Positions 17,560-26,334 of a stretch of 64,000 nucleotides of DNA are shown here, piece after piece. Origin of the DNA: Butyricimonas synergistica DSM 23225 (lineage in GTDB: Bacteria > Bacteroidota > Bacteroidia > Bacteroidales > Marinifilaceae); assembly GCF_000379665.1 (NCBI RefSeq), contig NZ_KB903368.1, positions 1-64,000 of the forward strand, given 5' to 3'. How positions within the stretch are numbered: the first letter of the stretch is position 1; every line of letters begins with the position of its first letter. The notes under the pieces were generated by a model. It ran no database searches. It worked only from the letters and a program-made list of their open reading frames with translations, and was not told the DNA's origin. A program made the translations under genes and the position numbers.

Positions 17560-19527
17560 ATGGAGCAAGAAAACAAACAAATGAATTCACTCCCGGATAA
17601 TGCTTACCGGGAACTCGCCCCGGGCGAGGAGTACAAGCCGATGATGCCGGCTAACACGAATCCCAAGGAGGTGACGCCTTACTCGGTGACGTTCGGTATT
17701 ATCATGGCGATTATTTTTTCCGCGGCAGCCGCTTACCTGGGGCTGAAAGTGGGGCAGGTGTTCGAGGCAGCTATCCCGATTGCTATTATTGCCGTTGGTG
17801 TGGGCAACATGATGGGCAAGAAGAATATGCTCGGGCAGAACGTGATTATTCAGTCTATTGGAGCAAGTTCAGGCGTGGTGGTGGCGGGAGCCATTTTCAC
17901 TTTGCCGGCTCTTTATATCCTGGGATTGGAAGCCCAGTTTTATCAAGTGTTCCTTTCATCTCTGTTCGGGGGATTCTTGGGCATTTTGCTGTTGATTCCT
18001 TTCCGGAAGTATTTCGTGAAAGATATGCACGGGAAGTATCCTTTCCCGGAAGCGACGGCAACGACCGAGGTGCTGGTGTCCGGCGAGAAAAAAGGTAACC
18101 AGGCGAAGTTGTTGGCGGTAAGCGGGCTTATCGGAGGTTTGTATGATTTCTGCGTGAGTACGTTCGGTTGGTGGGCTGAAGGGATCTCTACCCGTTTGAT
18201 GGGGTGGGGTGAGATGCTTGCCGATAAAGTGAAAGTGGTATTCAAGATTAACACGGGTGCGGCTGTACTCGGTTTAGGATATATTATCGGTTTGAAATAC
18301 GCGGCTATTATTTGTGCCGGATCTTTCACCGTGTGGTTCGTGTTGATTCCTTTTATCAGCCATTTTGCCGACGGGCAGACGTTGGCTGTCGGAGAGGGTG
18401 TCACGATGCTTTTGAGAGATATGAGCCCGGAACAGATATTCACGAATTACGCCCGTCATATCGGTATCGGTGGTATCGCTATGGCTGGGGTAATCGGTAT
18501 CATCCGTTCATCCAGTATTATCAAACAGGCGTTGGGCTTGGCGGTGAGCGAGCTTGGCGGTAAGAAAAATATCGAGGGAAGCGTGGAGCGTACGCAAAGA
18601 GATCTTTCCATGCGGTTGATTCTCTCTGGCGTGATCTCTATTTTGATTGCTACATTCGTGTTCTTCCAATTTGGTGTGTTAGGAAATCTGATGCACACGA
18701 TCATCGCTACCTTGATTGTGTTTATTATCTCTTTCCTGTTCACGACTGTAGCGGCTAACGCTATCGCTATCGTGGGTTCCAATCCGGTGTCCGGTATGAC
18801 GTTGATGACGTTGATTCTGAGTTCGCTGGTGTTGGTGAGTGCTGGATTGAGTGGGACTAGCGGAATGATGGCTGCCATGATTATCGGTGGTGTGGTTTGT
18901 ACTGCGTTGTCGATGGCGGGTGGTTTTATCACGGACTTGAAGATCGGTTACTGGCTGGGTACGACTCCCGCTAAACAGGAGGGATGGAAGTTCTTGGGAA
19001 CTGCCGTTTCTGCCGCCACGATTGCCGGTGTGATGATGGTATTGAACAAAACTTACGGTTTCGTGGGTGACGGGGCTTTGGTTGCCCCGCAGGCAAACGC
19101 TATGGCTGCCGTGATTAAACCGTTGATGGAAGGTGGCGCAACCCCGTGGTTGTTGTATTTTGCAGGTGCCGTTTTGGCATTGATCCTGACTATGATCGGG
19201 GTTCCCGCCCTGGCTTTCGCATTGGGTATGTTTATCCCGCTGGATTTGAATACGCCGTTGTTGATTGGTGGTATCGTAAGTTGGTATGTAGGAAGCCGCA
19301 GCAAGGACGAGAACGTGAATAAGGCTCGCCGTGAACGCGGTACATTGATAGCTTCCGGATTTATTGCCGGTGGTGCATTGATGGGTGTGATTAGTGCTAT
19401 ATTGAAATTTGCCGGACTTGATTGGTTCATGGGATGGAGCGGAGCCGAGATGCTGGCAGTAGTGATGTATATCCTAATCATCGTTTACTTCATCTATGAT
19501 TCGATGAAAGCTAAGCTAACGGATTAA
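17560..19527 (+). CDS. OPT family oligopeptide transporter
   Basis: This 655-residue inner-membrane carrier has about 15 hydrophobic segments. The opening EVTPYSVTFGIIMAIIFSAA followed by YLGLKVGQVFEAAIPIAII is the OPT family signature. The bacterial branch takes up oligopeptides, probably with protons, though some relatives move metal chelates. The motifs KYPFPEATATTEVLVSGEK (about 165-185) and AIVGSNPVSGMT are also family marks. It is followed 87 bp later by peptidase T, so imported peptides could be cut to amino acids by its neighbour. TATCTTTG at 17513-17520 is a plausible -7 box. Confidence 0.92.
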   Translation: MEQENKQMNSLPDNAYRELAPGEEYKPMMPANTNPKEVTPYSVTFGIIMAIIFSAAAAYLGLKVGQVFEAAIPIAIIAVGVGNMMGKKNMLGQNVIIQSIGASSGVVVAGAIFTLPALYILGLEAQFYQVFLSSLFGGFLGILLLIPFRKYFVKDMHGKYPFPEATATTEVLVSGEKKGNQAKLLAVSGLIGGLYDFCVSTFGWWAEGISTRLMGWGEMLADKVKVVFKINTGAAVLGLGYIIGLKYAAIICAGSFTVWFVLIPFISHFADGQTLAVGEGVTMLLRDMSPEQIFTNYARHIGIGGIAMAGVIGIIRSSSIIKQALGLAVSELGGKKNIEGSVERTQRDLSMRLILSGVISILIATFVFFQFGVLGNLMHTIIATLIVFIISFLFTTVAANAIAIVGSNPVSGMTLMTLILSSLVLVSAGLSGTSGMMAAMIIGGVVCTALSMAGGFITDLKIGYWLGTTPAKQEGWKFLGTAVSAATIAGVMMVLNKTYGFVGDGALVAPQANAMAAVIKPLMEGGATPWLLYFAGAVLALILTMIGVPALAFALGMFIPLDLNTPLLIGGIVSWYVGSRSKDENVNKARRERGTLIASGFIAGGALMGVISAILKFAGLDWFMGWSGAEMLAVVMYILIIVYFIYDSMKAKLTD

Positions 19528-19537
19528 TTGGCGATTT

Positions 19538-19577
19538 ATGATTTACGATTGAAGATTTCGATCTTCTCGTAAATCAT
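19538..19577. repeat. AT-rich intergenic hairpin
   Basis: ATGATTTACGA (19538-19548) and TCGTAAATCAT (19567-19577) pair perfectly, with an inner GAAGAT/ATCTTC stem and TTCG loop. No T-run follows. The element ATTTACGATT recurs in other gaps of this window (58701-58730, 62285-62320). Confidence 0.5.
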
Positions 19578-19614
19578 AATCTAAATGAAATCATAAATCA
19601 AAAATATAGATAAG

Positions 19615-20832
19615 ATGGATTTGAAAGATCGTTTTTTGAAATACGTGAGTTTCGACACGCAGAGTGACGAGGCAAGCGAAACATTTCCGTCTACCGAAAA
19701 ACAGAAAGTATTGTTGAGGTACTTGGTAGAGGAGATGAAAGGACTCGGGTTGACCGAGGTGGAGATGGACGAACATAGTTACGTGATGGGAACTATTCCC
19801 GCTACACCGGGATATGAAGATCGTCCGGTGATCGGGTTTATCTCTCACGTGGACACCAGTCCGGATATGAGTGGGGCAAATATTAAGCCGCAGATCATCG
19901 AGAATTATGACGGAACGGATATTCGCTTGAACGAGAACTTGATGATGACCGTGAAGGATTTCCCTGAGTTGTCGGCATTCAAGGGACACACGTTGATTAC
20001 CACGGACGGGACTACCTTGTTGGGTGCGGATGATAAGGCGGGAGTAGCCGAGATCATAACGGCTGCCGAGTACCTGATGGCTCACCCGGAGATTAAACAT
20101 GGCAAGATTCGTATCGGTTTCACTCCCGACGAGGAAGTGGGACGCGGTGTGGATTATTTCAACGTGGAGAGATTCGGTGCTAAATTCGCTTACACGATAG
20201 ACGGCGGTTTCGAGGGAGAGTTGGAATACGAGAATTTCAATGCGGCGAGTGCCAGAGTGGTTATCCAAGGACGTAACGTACACCCGGGATACGCGAAAGA
20301 CAAGATGATTAATGCCTTGCAAGTGGCTGCCGAGGTCAATAGCCTGTTGCCGGCGTGGGAACGTCCGGAACACACGGACGGGTACGAGGGATTCTATCAC
20401 CTCGTGGGTCTGAGCGGTTCAGTGGAAAATGCCGAGATCAATTATATTATCCGCGACCATATCCGTGAGAAGTTTGAAGCCAAAAAGCAATTTATCACGA
20501 AAACCGTGGAGTTGTTGACGAAGAAATATGGTGAAGGCGTGTTGACTTTGATATTGAAAGATCAATATTACAACATGCGCGAGATGGTGGAACCGCATCC
20601 GGAAGTGATCGAGAAGGCTTTCGAGGCTATGACTCAAGCCGGGGTGACCCCGATCGTGCGTCCTATACGCGGAGGTACCGACGGGGCACGTTTGTCCTAC
20701 ATGGGATTGCCTTGCCCGAACCTGTTCACTGGAGGTATGAATTTCCACGGGAAATTTGAATATTGTTCCTTGAATACGATGCATAAAGCAATGCAAACGA
20801 TCCTGAATTTGGCTCAACTTTGGGCGAAGTAA
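19615..20832 (+). CDS. pepT: Peptidase T (tripeptide aminopeptidase)
   Basis: This M20-family dinuclear zinc exopeptidase, cytosolic, removes the N-terminal residue of tripeptides. It has 405 residues, the normal length. Visible metal-site motifs are GFISHVDTSPDMSG (about 76-89, His and Asp), LGADDKAGVAEI (about 141-152, bridging Asp) and FTPDEEVGRGVDYF (about 169-182, catalytic Glu). The C-terminal RGGTDGARLSYMGLPCPNLFTGG carries the last His-equivalent region (NFHGKFEY follows). It lies just behind the OPT peptide transporter, a sensible functional pairing. A terminator at 20856-20892 ends it. Confidence 0.96.
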   Translation: MDLKDRFLKYVSFDTQSDEASETFPSTEKQKVLLRYLVEEMKGLGLTEVEMDEHSYVMGTIPATPGYEDRPVIGFISHVDTSPDMSGANIKPQIIENYDGTDIRLNENLMMTVKDFPELSAFKGHTLITTDGTTLLGADDKAGVAEIITAAEYLMAHPEIKHGKIRIGFTPDEEVGRGVDYFNVERFGAKFAYTIDGGFEGELEYENFNAASARVVIQGRNVHPGYAKDKMINALQVAAEVNSLLPAWERPEHTDGYEGFYHLVGLSGSVENAEINYIIRDHIREKFEAKKQFITKTVELLTKKYGEGVLTLILKDQYYNMREMVEPHPEVIEKAFEAMTQAGVTPIVRPIRGGTDGARLSYMGLPCPNLFTGGMNFHGKFEYCSLNTMHKAMQTILNLAQLWAK

Positions 20833-20855
20833 GATTTTGGGGGATAACATGATAG

Positions 20856-20892
20856 AAGCACTTGGAATTTCACGATTTCAAGTGCTTTTATT
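20856..20892 (+). terminator. Intrinsic terminator of pepT
   Basis: AAGCACTTG/CAAGTGCTT (20856-20864 with 20879-20887) with a 14-nt loop and TTTATTTT after it. It also shows that the next gene starts downstream of here, not at the earlier in-frame ATG. Confidence 0.75.
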
Positions 20893-20939
20893 TTGAGGAG
20901 ATTGCAAGATTGCTTATTTTTAATGCAAAATATGAAAAT

Positions 20940-21791
20940 ATGGAAATTAAATCATTGGAAAATACGAGCTTCGACGAGTTGTTTGAGGCATTCGAGAAGG
21001 CTTTTGCCGATTATGAAATTCAACTGAATAAGGCGGAACTCGTGACTATGTTGAAACGGCGTGGTTTTGATCCGAGGCTTTCTTTTGCGGCGTTCGACGG
21101 GGATCAGATTGTTGCGTTCACCTGTAATGGAATCGGGGATTTTTACGGGACTTCAATGGCTTACGACACGGGAACCGGAACGCTGAAGGATTATCGGGGA
21201 AGGGGTTTGGCTACACGAATATTTGAATATTCTATTCCTTATTTAAGGGAAGCGGGGATAAAAGAATATTTGTTGGAAGTGTTGCAGCATAACACGGGAG
21301 CCGTTTCCGTGTACAGAAAATTGGGGTTCGAGGTGACACGCGAGTTTTATTACTTCAGACCGGAGAATGGGCAGATCAACCGAGAAATGAAGGCTATCGA
21401 TAGCCCTTATTCGTTACAACCGATCGATATTAACGAGTATGAAGTGATACCCGGTTTCTGGGATTTCAAGCCTTCGTGGCAAAATAGCTTCGATGCTATT
21501 AACCGGGTGCCCGAGGATTTCGTTTGCCTGGGTGTTTTCATGGAAAGCAAGCTTGTCGGTTACGGGGTCTTTGAACCGATGTCCGGGGATGTTACCCAGA
21601 TAGCAGTGGACAAGGAATATCGACGTAAAGGTATCGGTTCATTGCTGTTCCAAAAGATGTTGGAGTGCAATAAATATAGCTCTATCAAGATCGTGAATAC
21701 GGACGTTTCTTGCGATTCGATTACTGCTTTCCTCAAGTCAAGGAATATCGAACCGACGGGAAAACAGTTTGAGATGATAAAGAAGTTGTGA
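20940..21791 (+). CDS. Tandem GNAT-family N-acetyltransferase
   Basis: This 283-residue protein has two GNAT folds. The first (about 1-145) has the acetyl-CoA loop region GTLKDYRGRGLATRIFEYSI and NTGAVSVYRKLGFEVTREFYYF. The second (about 160-283) has VTQIAVDKEYRRKGIGSLLF (the R/QxxGxG/A loop) and CDSITAFLKSRNIEPTGKQFEM. Duplicated GNATs include mycothiol synthase-like and peptide or aminoglycoside acetyltransferases; the substrate here is not readable. ATG 20940 is chosen because the frame upstream to 20862 runs through the pepT terminator. Confidence 0.8.
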   Translation: MEIKSLENTSFDELFEAFEKAFADYEIQLNKAELVTMLKRRGFDPRLSFAAFDGDQIVAFTCNGIGDFYGTSMAYDTGTGTLKDYRGRGLATRIFEYSIPYLREAGIKEYLLEVLQHNTGAVSVYRKLGFEVTREFYYFRPENGQINREMKAIDSPYSLQPIDINEYEVIPGFWDFKPSWQNSFDAINRVPEDFVCLGVFMESKLVGYGVFEPMSGDVTQIAVDKEYRRKGIGSLLFQKMLECNKYSSIKIVNTDVSCDSITAFLKSRNIEPTGKQFEMIKKL

Positions 21792-21840
21792 GAATTTAAA
21801 AGTGTTAACTTTGGCGGTAAATTTAGTAGATAAATAAAGC

Positions 21841-22689
21841 ATGACAAATAGTACGTATGTAGCCGGACAAGCTACTCTCTTTCCTTTTACACCCCCGAAA
21901 CATTCGGAGGACTTGTGTATTCCCGTGCAGACGTGGGAGTTTATGTGCCACACGCTATACTTGAAGCGGTATCCTTTTCTGCTCGGACCTAAAGGATGTG
22001 GGAAATCATCCATAGCCAAAGAATTGGCGAGTGCCATGGGAATGGATTATTTCGCCTTCGATATGGGACAAGCCTTCAAACCGAAAAAGATGTTCGTGGG
22101 CGGATTGATTATCGGTGATGACGGAAAGACCAAGGCGGTGCGCTCGGAGTTCTTCAAGGCTTTCGTGTCAACGAAACCGACATTGATTTTTCTTGACGAG
22201 TTGACCCGTACACCGATGGTGGCTGCGAATTTTCTGATGACGATCCTCGATAGGCAACAGTCTTATATTTATGACGAGGATTCCGGAAAACGCTATAATA
22301 AAGGGGAGAACGTGTTGTTCGTGGCTGCTGGTAACGTGGGATTCGCTTACGTGTCCACGCAGCGGTTAGACACGGCTTTCGAGGATCGTTTTATCAAAAT
22401 CCGGCTGAATTATCTTACCGCAACGGAAGAAGCCGATTTGATCCGGGCTTGCTTCCCGAAAGTATCCCGTGATGCGGCTATCCAACTGGCTCGGGTGGCT
22501 GAAATATTGCGTTTGGCGGAACAGAAGGAAACCTTATCCGTGTCGCTTTCTACCCGGCAGGTGTTGGATGCGGCGGCGTATATGCCTTTGGGGTATAGGT
22601 TGAGCGAGGTGATCGAGCGGGTGATCCTCACGAACTATGTAATCACGGGCGAGGAAACGATTGCCCGCTCGTTGATACAGACCCTTTAA
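21841..22689 (+). CDS. MoxR-type AAA+ ATPase
   Basis: This 282-residue AAA+ protein has Walker A GPKGCGKS (about 50-57), Walker B LIFLDELTR (about 117-125) and sensor-like VLFVAAGNVGFAY, followed by FEDRFIKIRL (arginine finger region). MoxR ATPases work as chaperone-like partners of VWA-domain proteins, often activating or loading metal into an enzyme. The following gene, 9 bp away, encodes just such a VWA partner, so the two form a unit. TAACTTTG (21806-21813) is a plausible -7 box. Confidence 0.9.
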   Translation: MTNSTYVAGQATLFPFTPPKHSEDLCIPVQTWEFMCHTLYLKRYPFLLGPKGCGKSSIAKELASAMGMDYFAFDMGQAFKPKKMFVGGLIIGDDGKTKAVRSEFFKAFVSTKPTLIFLDELTRTPMVAANFLMTILDRQQSYIYDEDSGKRYNKGENVLFVAAGNVGFAYVSTQRLDTAFEDRFIKIRLNYLTATEEADLIRACFPKVSRDAAIQLARVAEILRLAEQKETLSVSLSTRQVLDAAAYMPLGYRLSEVIERVILTNYVITGEETIARSLIQTL

Positions 22690-22698
22690 TCGGACGAC

Positions 22699-24486
22699 AT
22701 GGATTTCCGGCGGATAGAAGAAATATATGATGAACAGTTTATTGATCGGGATTGGTGGGGTGATTTCCCGACTGCCCGTAATTTGCTGGATCGGGATTTA
22801 GGAACGACCGATATATTGAAGTTGGTTCCGGTATGTGCCAAGATTGCTTATCACATCACGGGAGAGATTCCTAAAATGGTGCTTTCGAACAGGGTGCCCG
22901 CCTTGTCAATGAACCCGAAGCATATTGCTTTGAATTTGAAATTACTCCGTTTCGAGATTTCGGATGAAACCCGGGTATTTGTCTTTTTCGGGTATTTCGT
23001 GCACGAGCTGGCTCACTGGATTTACACGGGAAAAGATATTGCCGGATTGGACGAGAAGGATTTGCTTTATACCCCGATGCACTATGACATGATCCATTTC
23101 ATCGAGGATCGGCGGGTAGAATCCAAGCTGGTAAAGGATTTTCCAGGGTATCATTACTATTTGTATGCCGCCCGGAAGTTGGGACTTGCCATGGGACTGA
23201 ATATCGTGGAATCCCGCATGGGGTATTACGGGGGACAGAGTGATGACGGTTTTCACCGGGGAGGTGACGGCTCGGAGGCTCTCTATGACTATATCTGCAC
23301 CAAGATATTATATCCTAATCTGTTGGACGAGAGCAGTTATATGCGGGCAGTCTTGGATTTTCCCGGTAATGACGTGAAGGTAAGGCAAGTAAACGCCATA
23401 TTGAAGGGGATTAAGAGTTATGCCGACTTGACTTACAAAGAGGTGGTCTGGTATGCCGGGGCATTGGCTGATTTGTTCCATGATAAGGAGGTTTGCCCGG
23501 ATAATTTCTTCTTGCAGGAGATGAAGAAGGCGATGAAGGGAATCGAGGATTTCAAGACGGATAAGCAGATCAAGATGGCGGAAACGGTGATCCGGGATTT
23601 GCGGACGACGTTGAACGAGAATACCGTGTTTTCCCCGCAGTTGTTCGTGAGTTCGGAACGTTCCAAGCTGGAATGGAAGGGTTCGTTAGGCGTGTGTGAC
23701 CGATTGGTGGAAGTGGACGCGGAAGTGACGGAAGTTTCTGATGATATATTGAACCGGGCAAAAGGGTTGGCTGCCAAAATACAATTGAGTCTAGCCATGT
23801 TTTCCGGGAAGATGGATAGGACAAGGGTAATATACGAGCAGGATTCGGGGGAATTGGATGAGGACGAATTGTATCAGTCCCGCTATAACCGAAATATTTT
23901 TTTCGAGGAGGTAATGGCTCCTTCGGCAATTTTGGAAGTAGTTATCCTGTTGGATCTTTCCGGTTCCATGTGCACGAAAGATAAAATCCCTTTGCAGATA
24001 GAAATATCAGCCGGGTTGGCTTTGGCTTTCAACAAGTACCCGAATGTCGTGTATTATTCCATCTACGGGCATCGCTGTGGGGATGACGGGATTGAGATTA
24101 CCCGTTTCCATGACCGGGGCGAGAAATTGCAGCTTGGGAAGTTGTTCTCGCAACAGGCATTGAACGCCAATGCCGACGGGTATGCCATGTTGTATTGCTT
24201 TGATAAATTCAAATCTGACGCGAAGAATAAATTGTTCCTTATGATTTCCGATGGAGCACCTTCTGCCACGGGATATGACGGAGAGGATGCCCGAGAGCAC
24301 GTGTGGGTCGTGGTGCAGGAAGCCAAAAAGCGAGGAATAGAGGTCTTGTCTATCGGAATAGATAATTTCGATCAGGCGGATATGTACGAGGAGTTTATCC
24401 CTTATTCCGGTCCGGAGATCACGACAAAAATATCCCAATGGATTCGTAAAAAGTTTATGTCGATGGCGGATGACAATTCGTTTTGA
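22699..24486 (+). CDS. VWA-domain protein with putative metallopeptidase-like N-terminal domain
   Basis: This 595-residue protein is partner of the MoxR ATPase just upstream. The N-terminal half carries HELAHW (about residue 104), an HExxH zinc-site pattern, followed by an acidic IEDRRVESKLV segment that could give further ligands. The C-terminal third is a von Willebrand A domain with MIDAS motif LLDLSGSMCT (about 418-427) and a later ISDGAPSATGYDGED. This pairing resembles the DUF2201 type (metallopeptidase-like plus VWA) associated with MoxR. No enzyme subunit to be activated is adjacent. Proteolytic activity is not proven. A long hairpin terminator follows. Confidence 0.82.
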   Translation: MDFRRIEEIYDEQFIDRDWWGDFPTARNLLDRDLGTTDILKLVPVCAKIAYHITGEIPKMVLSNRVPALSMNPKHIALNLKLLRFEISDETRVFVFFGYFVHELAHWIYTGKDIAGLDEKDLLYTPMHYDMIHFIEDRRVESKLVKDFPGYHYYLYAARKLGLAMGLNIVESRMGYYGGQSDDGFHRGGDGSEALYDYICTKILYPNLLDESSYMRAVLDFPGNDVKVRQVNAILKGIKSYADLTYKEVVWYAGALADLFHDKEVCPDNFFLQEMKKAMKGIEDFKTDKQIKMAETVIRDLRTTLNENTVFSPQLFVSSERSKLEWKGSLGVCDRLVEVDAEVTEVSDDILNRAKGLAAKIQLSLAMFSGKMDRTRVIYEQDSGELDEDELYQSRYNRNIFFEEVMAPSAILEVVILLDLSGSMCTKDKIPLQIEISAGLALAFNKYPNVVYYSIYGHRCGDDGIEITRFHDRGEKLQLGKLFSQQALNANADGYAMLYCFDKFKSDAKNKLFLMISDGAPSATGYDGEDAREHVWVVVQEAKKRGIEVLSIGIDNFDQADMYEEFIPYSGPEITTKISQWIRKKFMSMADDNSF

Positions 24487-24500
24487 ATTGTAATTAGGAA

Positions 24501-24547
24501 TAAAGTAATAAAGTCCATAGAATAGTTCTATGGACTTTATTACTTTA
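24501..24547. terminator. Bidirectional terminator, 22-bp perfect stem
   Basis: TAAAGTAATAAAGTCCATAG onward (24501-24522) is repeated inverted at 24526-24547 with a 3-nt loop. It separates the convergent VWA and C1-peptidase genes and is AT-rich at its base, so it can work both ways. Confidence 0.85.
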
Positions 24548-24559
24548 TAGGTTGTAGGA

Positions 24560-25759
24560 TTATAAACCCAATTTCTTACGGATAGCTTTCGGGATAGCAT
24601 CTTTGTGAACCATGATTGCTACCGTTTGCAGACGGCAGAAAGGTTCGGACATGTAGAGGTAACCGCCGAAATCGCTTCTTTCCTCACCCCATGAATTTTT
24701 CGTTTTATAATACAGAGTTCCGTTTTGATCTTTGAGCAATCCGGTGATATGCATCAAATGGTCGTCCGTGGTTTGGCGGTTGTTGAATTTGAATTGACGT
24801 TTTGCATCATCCACTTTCATTTCCGGTACAGGGGATTCGAAAGATTGTATCTTATTTTTTCTTTCTTTTTCACTGAGGGTAGTCCATTTGTCGATCTCGG
24901 CGTTGATCATTTCTTCCGGGTTATCCGTCGGGAGAATAGCCAATCCGCTGGAATGGTTGAATCCGTTGTGGCTTACGTCGCCATCCCAACAAACGGTGTA
25001 ACCGTTTTTGAGGGCGTTGTTCATCACTTCCATGAGTTCGTCGATCGGCAAGTTGTAGTACTGTCCGTGCAGCCAGTTGTCTGGGATGGGAAGTACCGTG
25101 GCTTGATAGAACGGGAAAGCCTCGAAGGACGTGAGTTCCACGTAATCGTCAAGGTTCAGGTCTAATGATTGGGCAAAACTTTGTGGCGTGTATTCTTTTC
25201 CCTCGTAAGTGAAAGTTTCGGGCGTATCGCCAAGATACGATTCGATGTATCTCATAAAGCCTTTTGTCCACACGGGAGTAATCTGGCGGTTCGGGTTTTT
25301 GTTGACCCCGTCAAGGATACCTTGCAGGGCTTCTACCATTTCAGCATGAATGTGAAAATCCCGCCCGTATTGTAGTCCGGTGTACACTTCTTCCGGAACA
25401 ATACCGTATTTCTTGATCACGTGAATCACGTCGTGGGCTTGTCCACCTTCGCTGAAATTGGTCTTCCCGTGAAATTGAACGTAACGCAAACCTTTTTCAA
25501 AGTAAGCGTTTTTGGCAACGTAAAGTTCTGCCAGGTCGTAGACCGGTTTCCCTTTGCGTAATAATTCTGATTCAAGGAATGAAAGAGCCGCGTAATCCCA
25601 GCAAGTGCCGACGCTTTGTTGATTCTTTACTGGGGTTGTTTTTAAATCGGCAACTGTCGTGAATTGATAGCCGGAACGAGGTCCGCCTTTTTGGGCGAAT
25701 AAGGTCGTGCTGATTGCGGAAAGCAAAACGACCAAGCATAAAGATAGATGTCTAATCAT
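24560..25759 (-). CDS. Secreted C1-family cysteine peptidase (aminopeptidase C/bleomycin hydrolase-like)
   Basis: This 399-residue papain-fold peptidase has an N-terminal signal peptide (hydrophobic core LCLVVLLSAIS, cleavage near LFA/QKG), so it is exported to periplasm or beyond. The active site is visible as QQSVGTCWDYAALSFLESE (Cys about residue 53), DDHLMHITGLL (His) and KTKNSWGEE (Asn). This order matches the PepC/bleomycin hydrolase branch. Close relatives act as aminopeptidases on peptides. It is convergent with the VWA gene and followed upstream by crcB on the same strand, 66 bp away. Confidence 0.88.
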   Translation of the reverse strand: MIRHLSLCLVVLLSAISTTLFAQKGGPRSGYQFTTVADLKTTPVKNQQSVGTCWDYAALSFLESELLRKGKPVYDLAELYVAKNAYFEKGLRYVQFHGKTNFSEGGQAHDVIHVIKKYGIVPEEVYTGLQYGRDFHIHAEMVEALQGILDGVNKNPNRQITPVWTKGFMRYIESYLGDTPETFTYEGKEYTPQSFAQSLDLNLDDYVELTSFEAFPFYQATVLPIPDNWLHGQYYNLPIDELMEVMNNALKNGYTVCWDGDVSHNGFNHSSGLAILPTDNPEEMINAEIDKWTTLSEKERKNKIQSFESPVPEMKVDDAKRQFKFNNRQTTDDHLMHITGLLKDQNGTLYYKTKNSWGEERSDFGGYLYMSEPFCRLQTVAIMVHKDAIPKAIRKKLGL

Positions 25760-25825
25760 ATTTGAGTTATTTTTAGCATTTTTGTTCGATCACAAAGCTA
25801 ACGAAAATTCTTCACGGGCTAAATT

Positions 25826-26206
25826 TTATTTGGATAAACTTTGCATCAGGTAGTAGCCGGTCCATGTTGCAGCGAGCCCAAGTACCACGCTTAACCCGAT
25901 ATTAAGGGAAAGTAAAAAATAGGCTTTCGTGCTCAATAATTGCAGGTTATCCAACGAGAAAGTGGAAAAAGTGGTGAAACTCCCGCAGAAACCGACAGCC
26001 AGTAACAGGCGATGATTGTTCGTGAGAATATTGGCATGGGTTAATAATCCGGCGATGATGCCCATGAGAAAGCAGCCCGCGATGTTCACGATAAAAACTC
26101 CTATCGGGAACGCGGTATCGAAATTCTTTTGGATAAAACCACTTAACCAGTAACGGGAAACCCCGCCGAACATGGAACCGAGCGCAACAAACAATAGATT
26201 ACTCAT
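25826..26206 (-). CDS. crcB: Fluoride ion channel CrcB (Fluc)
   Basis: This 126-residue membrane protein with four hydrophobic helices works as a dual-topology dimer that exports fluoride. Family marks are GGVSRYWLSG near the N-terminus, the Asn-containing PIGVFIVNIAGCFLMG (about 35-50) and GFCGSFTTFSTFSLD (about 73-87), with the Phe-box and central Na+ site threonines. No fluoride riboswitch was recognised in the 128-base gap to the divergent dcp gene. Confidence 0.95.
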   Translation of the reverse strand: MSNLLFVALGSMFGGVSRYWLSGFIQKNFDTAFPIGVFIVNIAGCFLMGIIAGLLTHANILTNNHRLLLAVGFCGSFTTFSTFSLDNLQLLSTKAYFLLSLNIGLSVVLGLAATWTGYYLMQSLSK

Positions 26207-26334
26207 GTTATTTTTATAGATGGATAAAAAAATCTTTTCATCGCAAAATTAATGCTTTGTAGCGGATAATCTATATCTTTACCTTGTTTTTTGGATTTGT
26301 GTAGAAGAAGCGTTTAAAATATAAATTATCATCT

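Noticed and set aside
22699-24486. Cobaltochelatase CobT subunit
   Set aside because: The VWA/MoxR pairing is similar, but no cobalamin genes are near and the HELAH-bearing N-terminus does not look like CobT.
26207-26334. Fluoride riboswitch before crcB
   Set aside because: I could not trace the expected pseudoknot pairing or conserved core in the 128-base gap.
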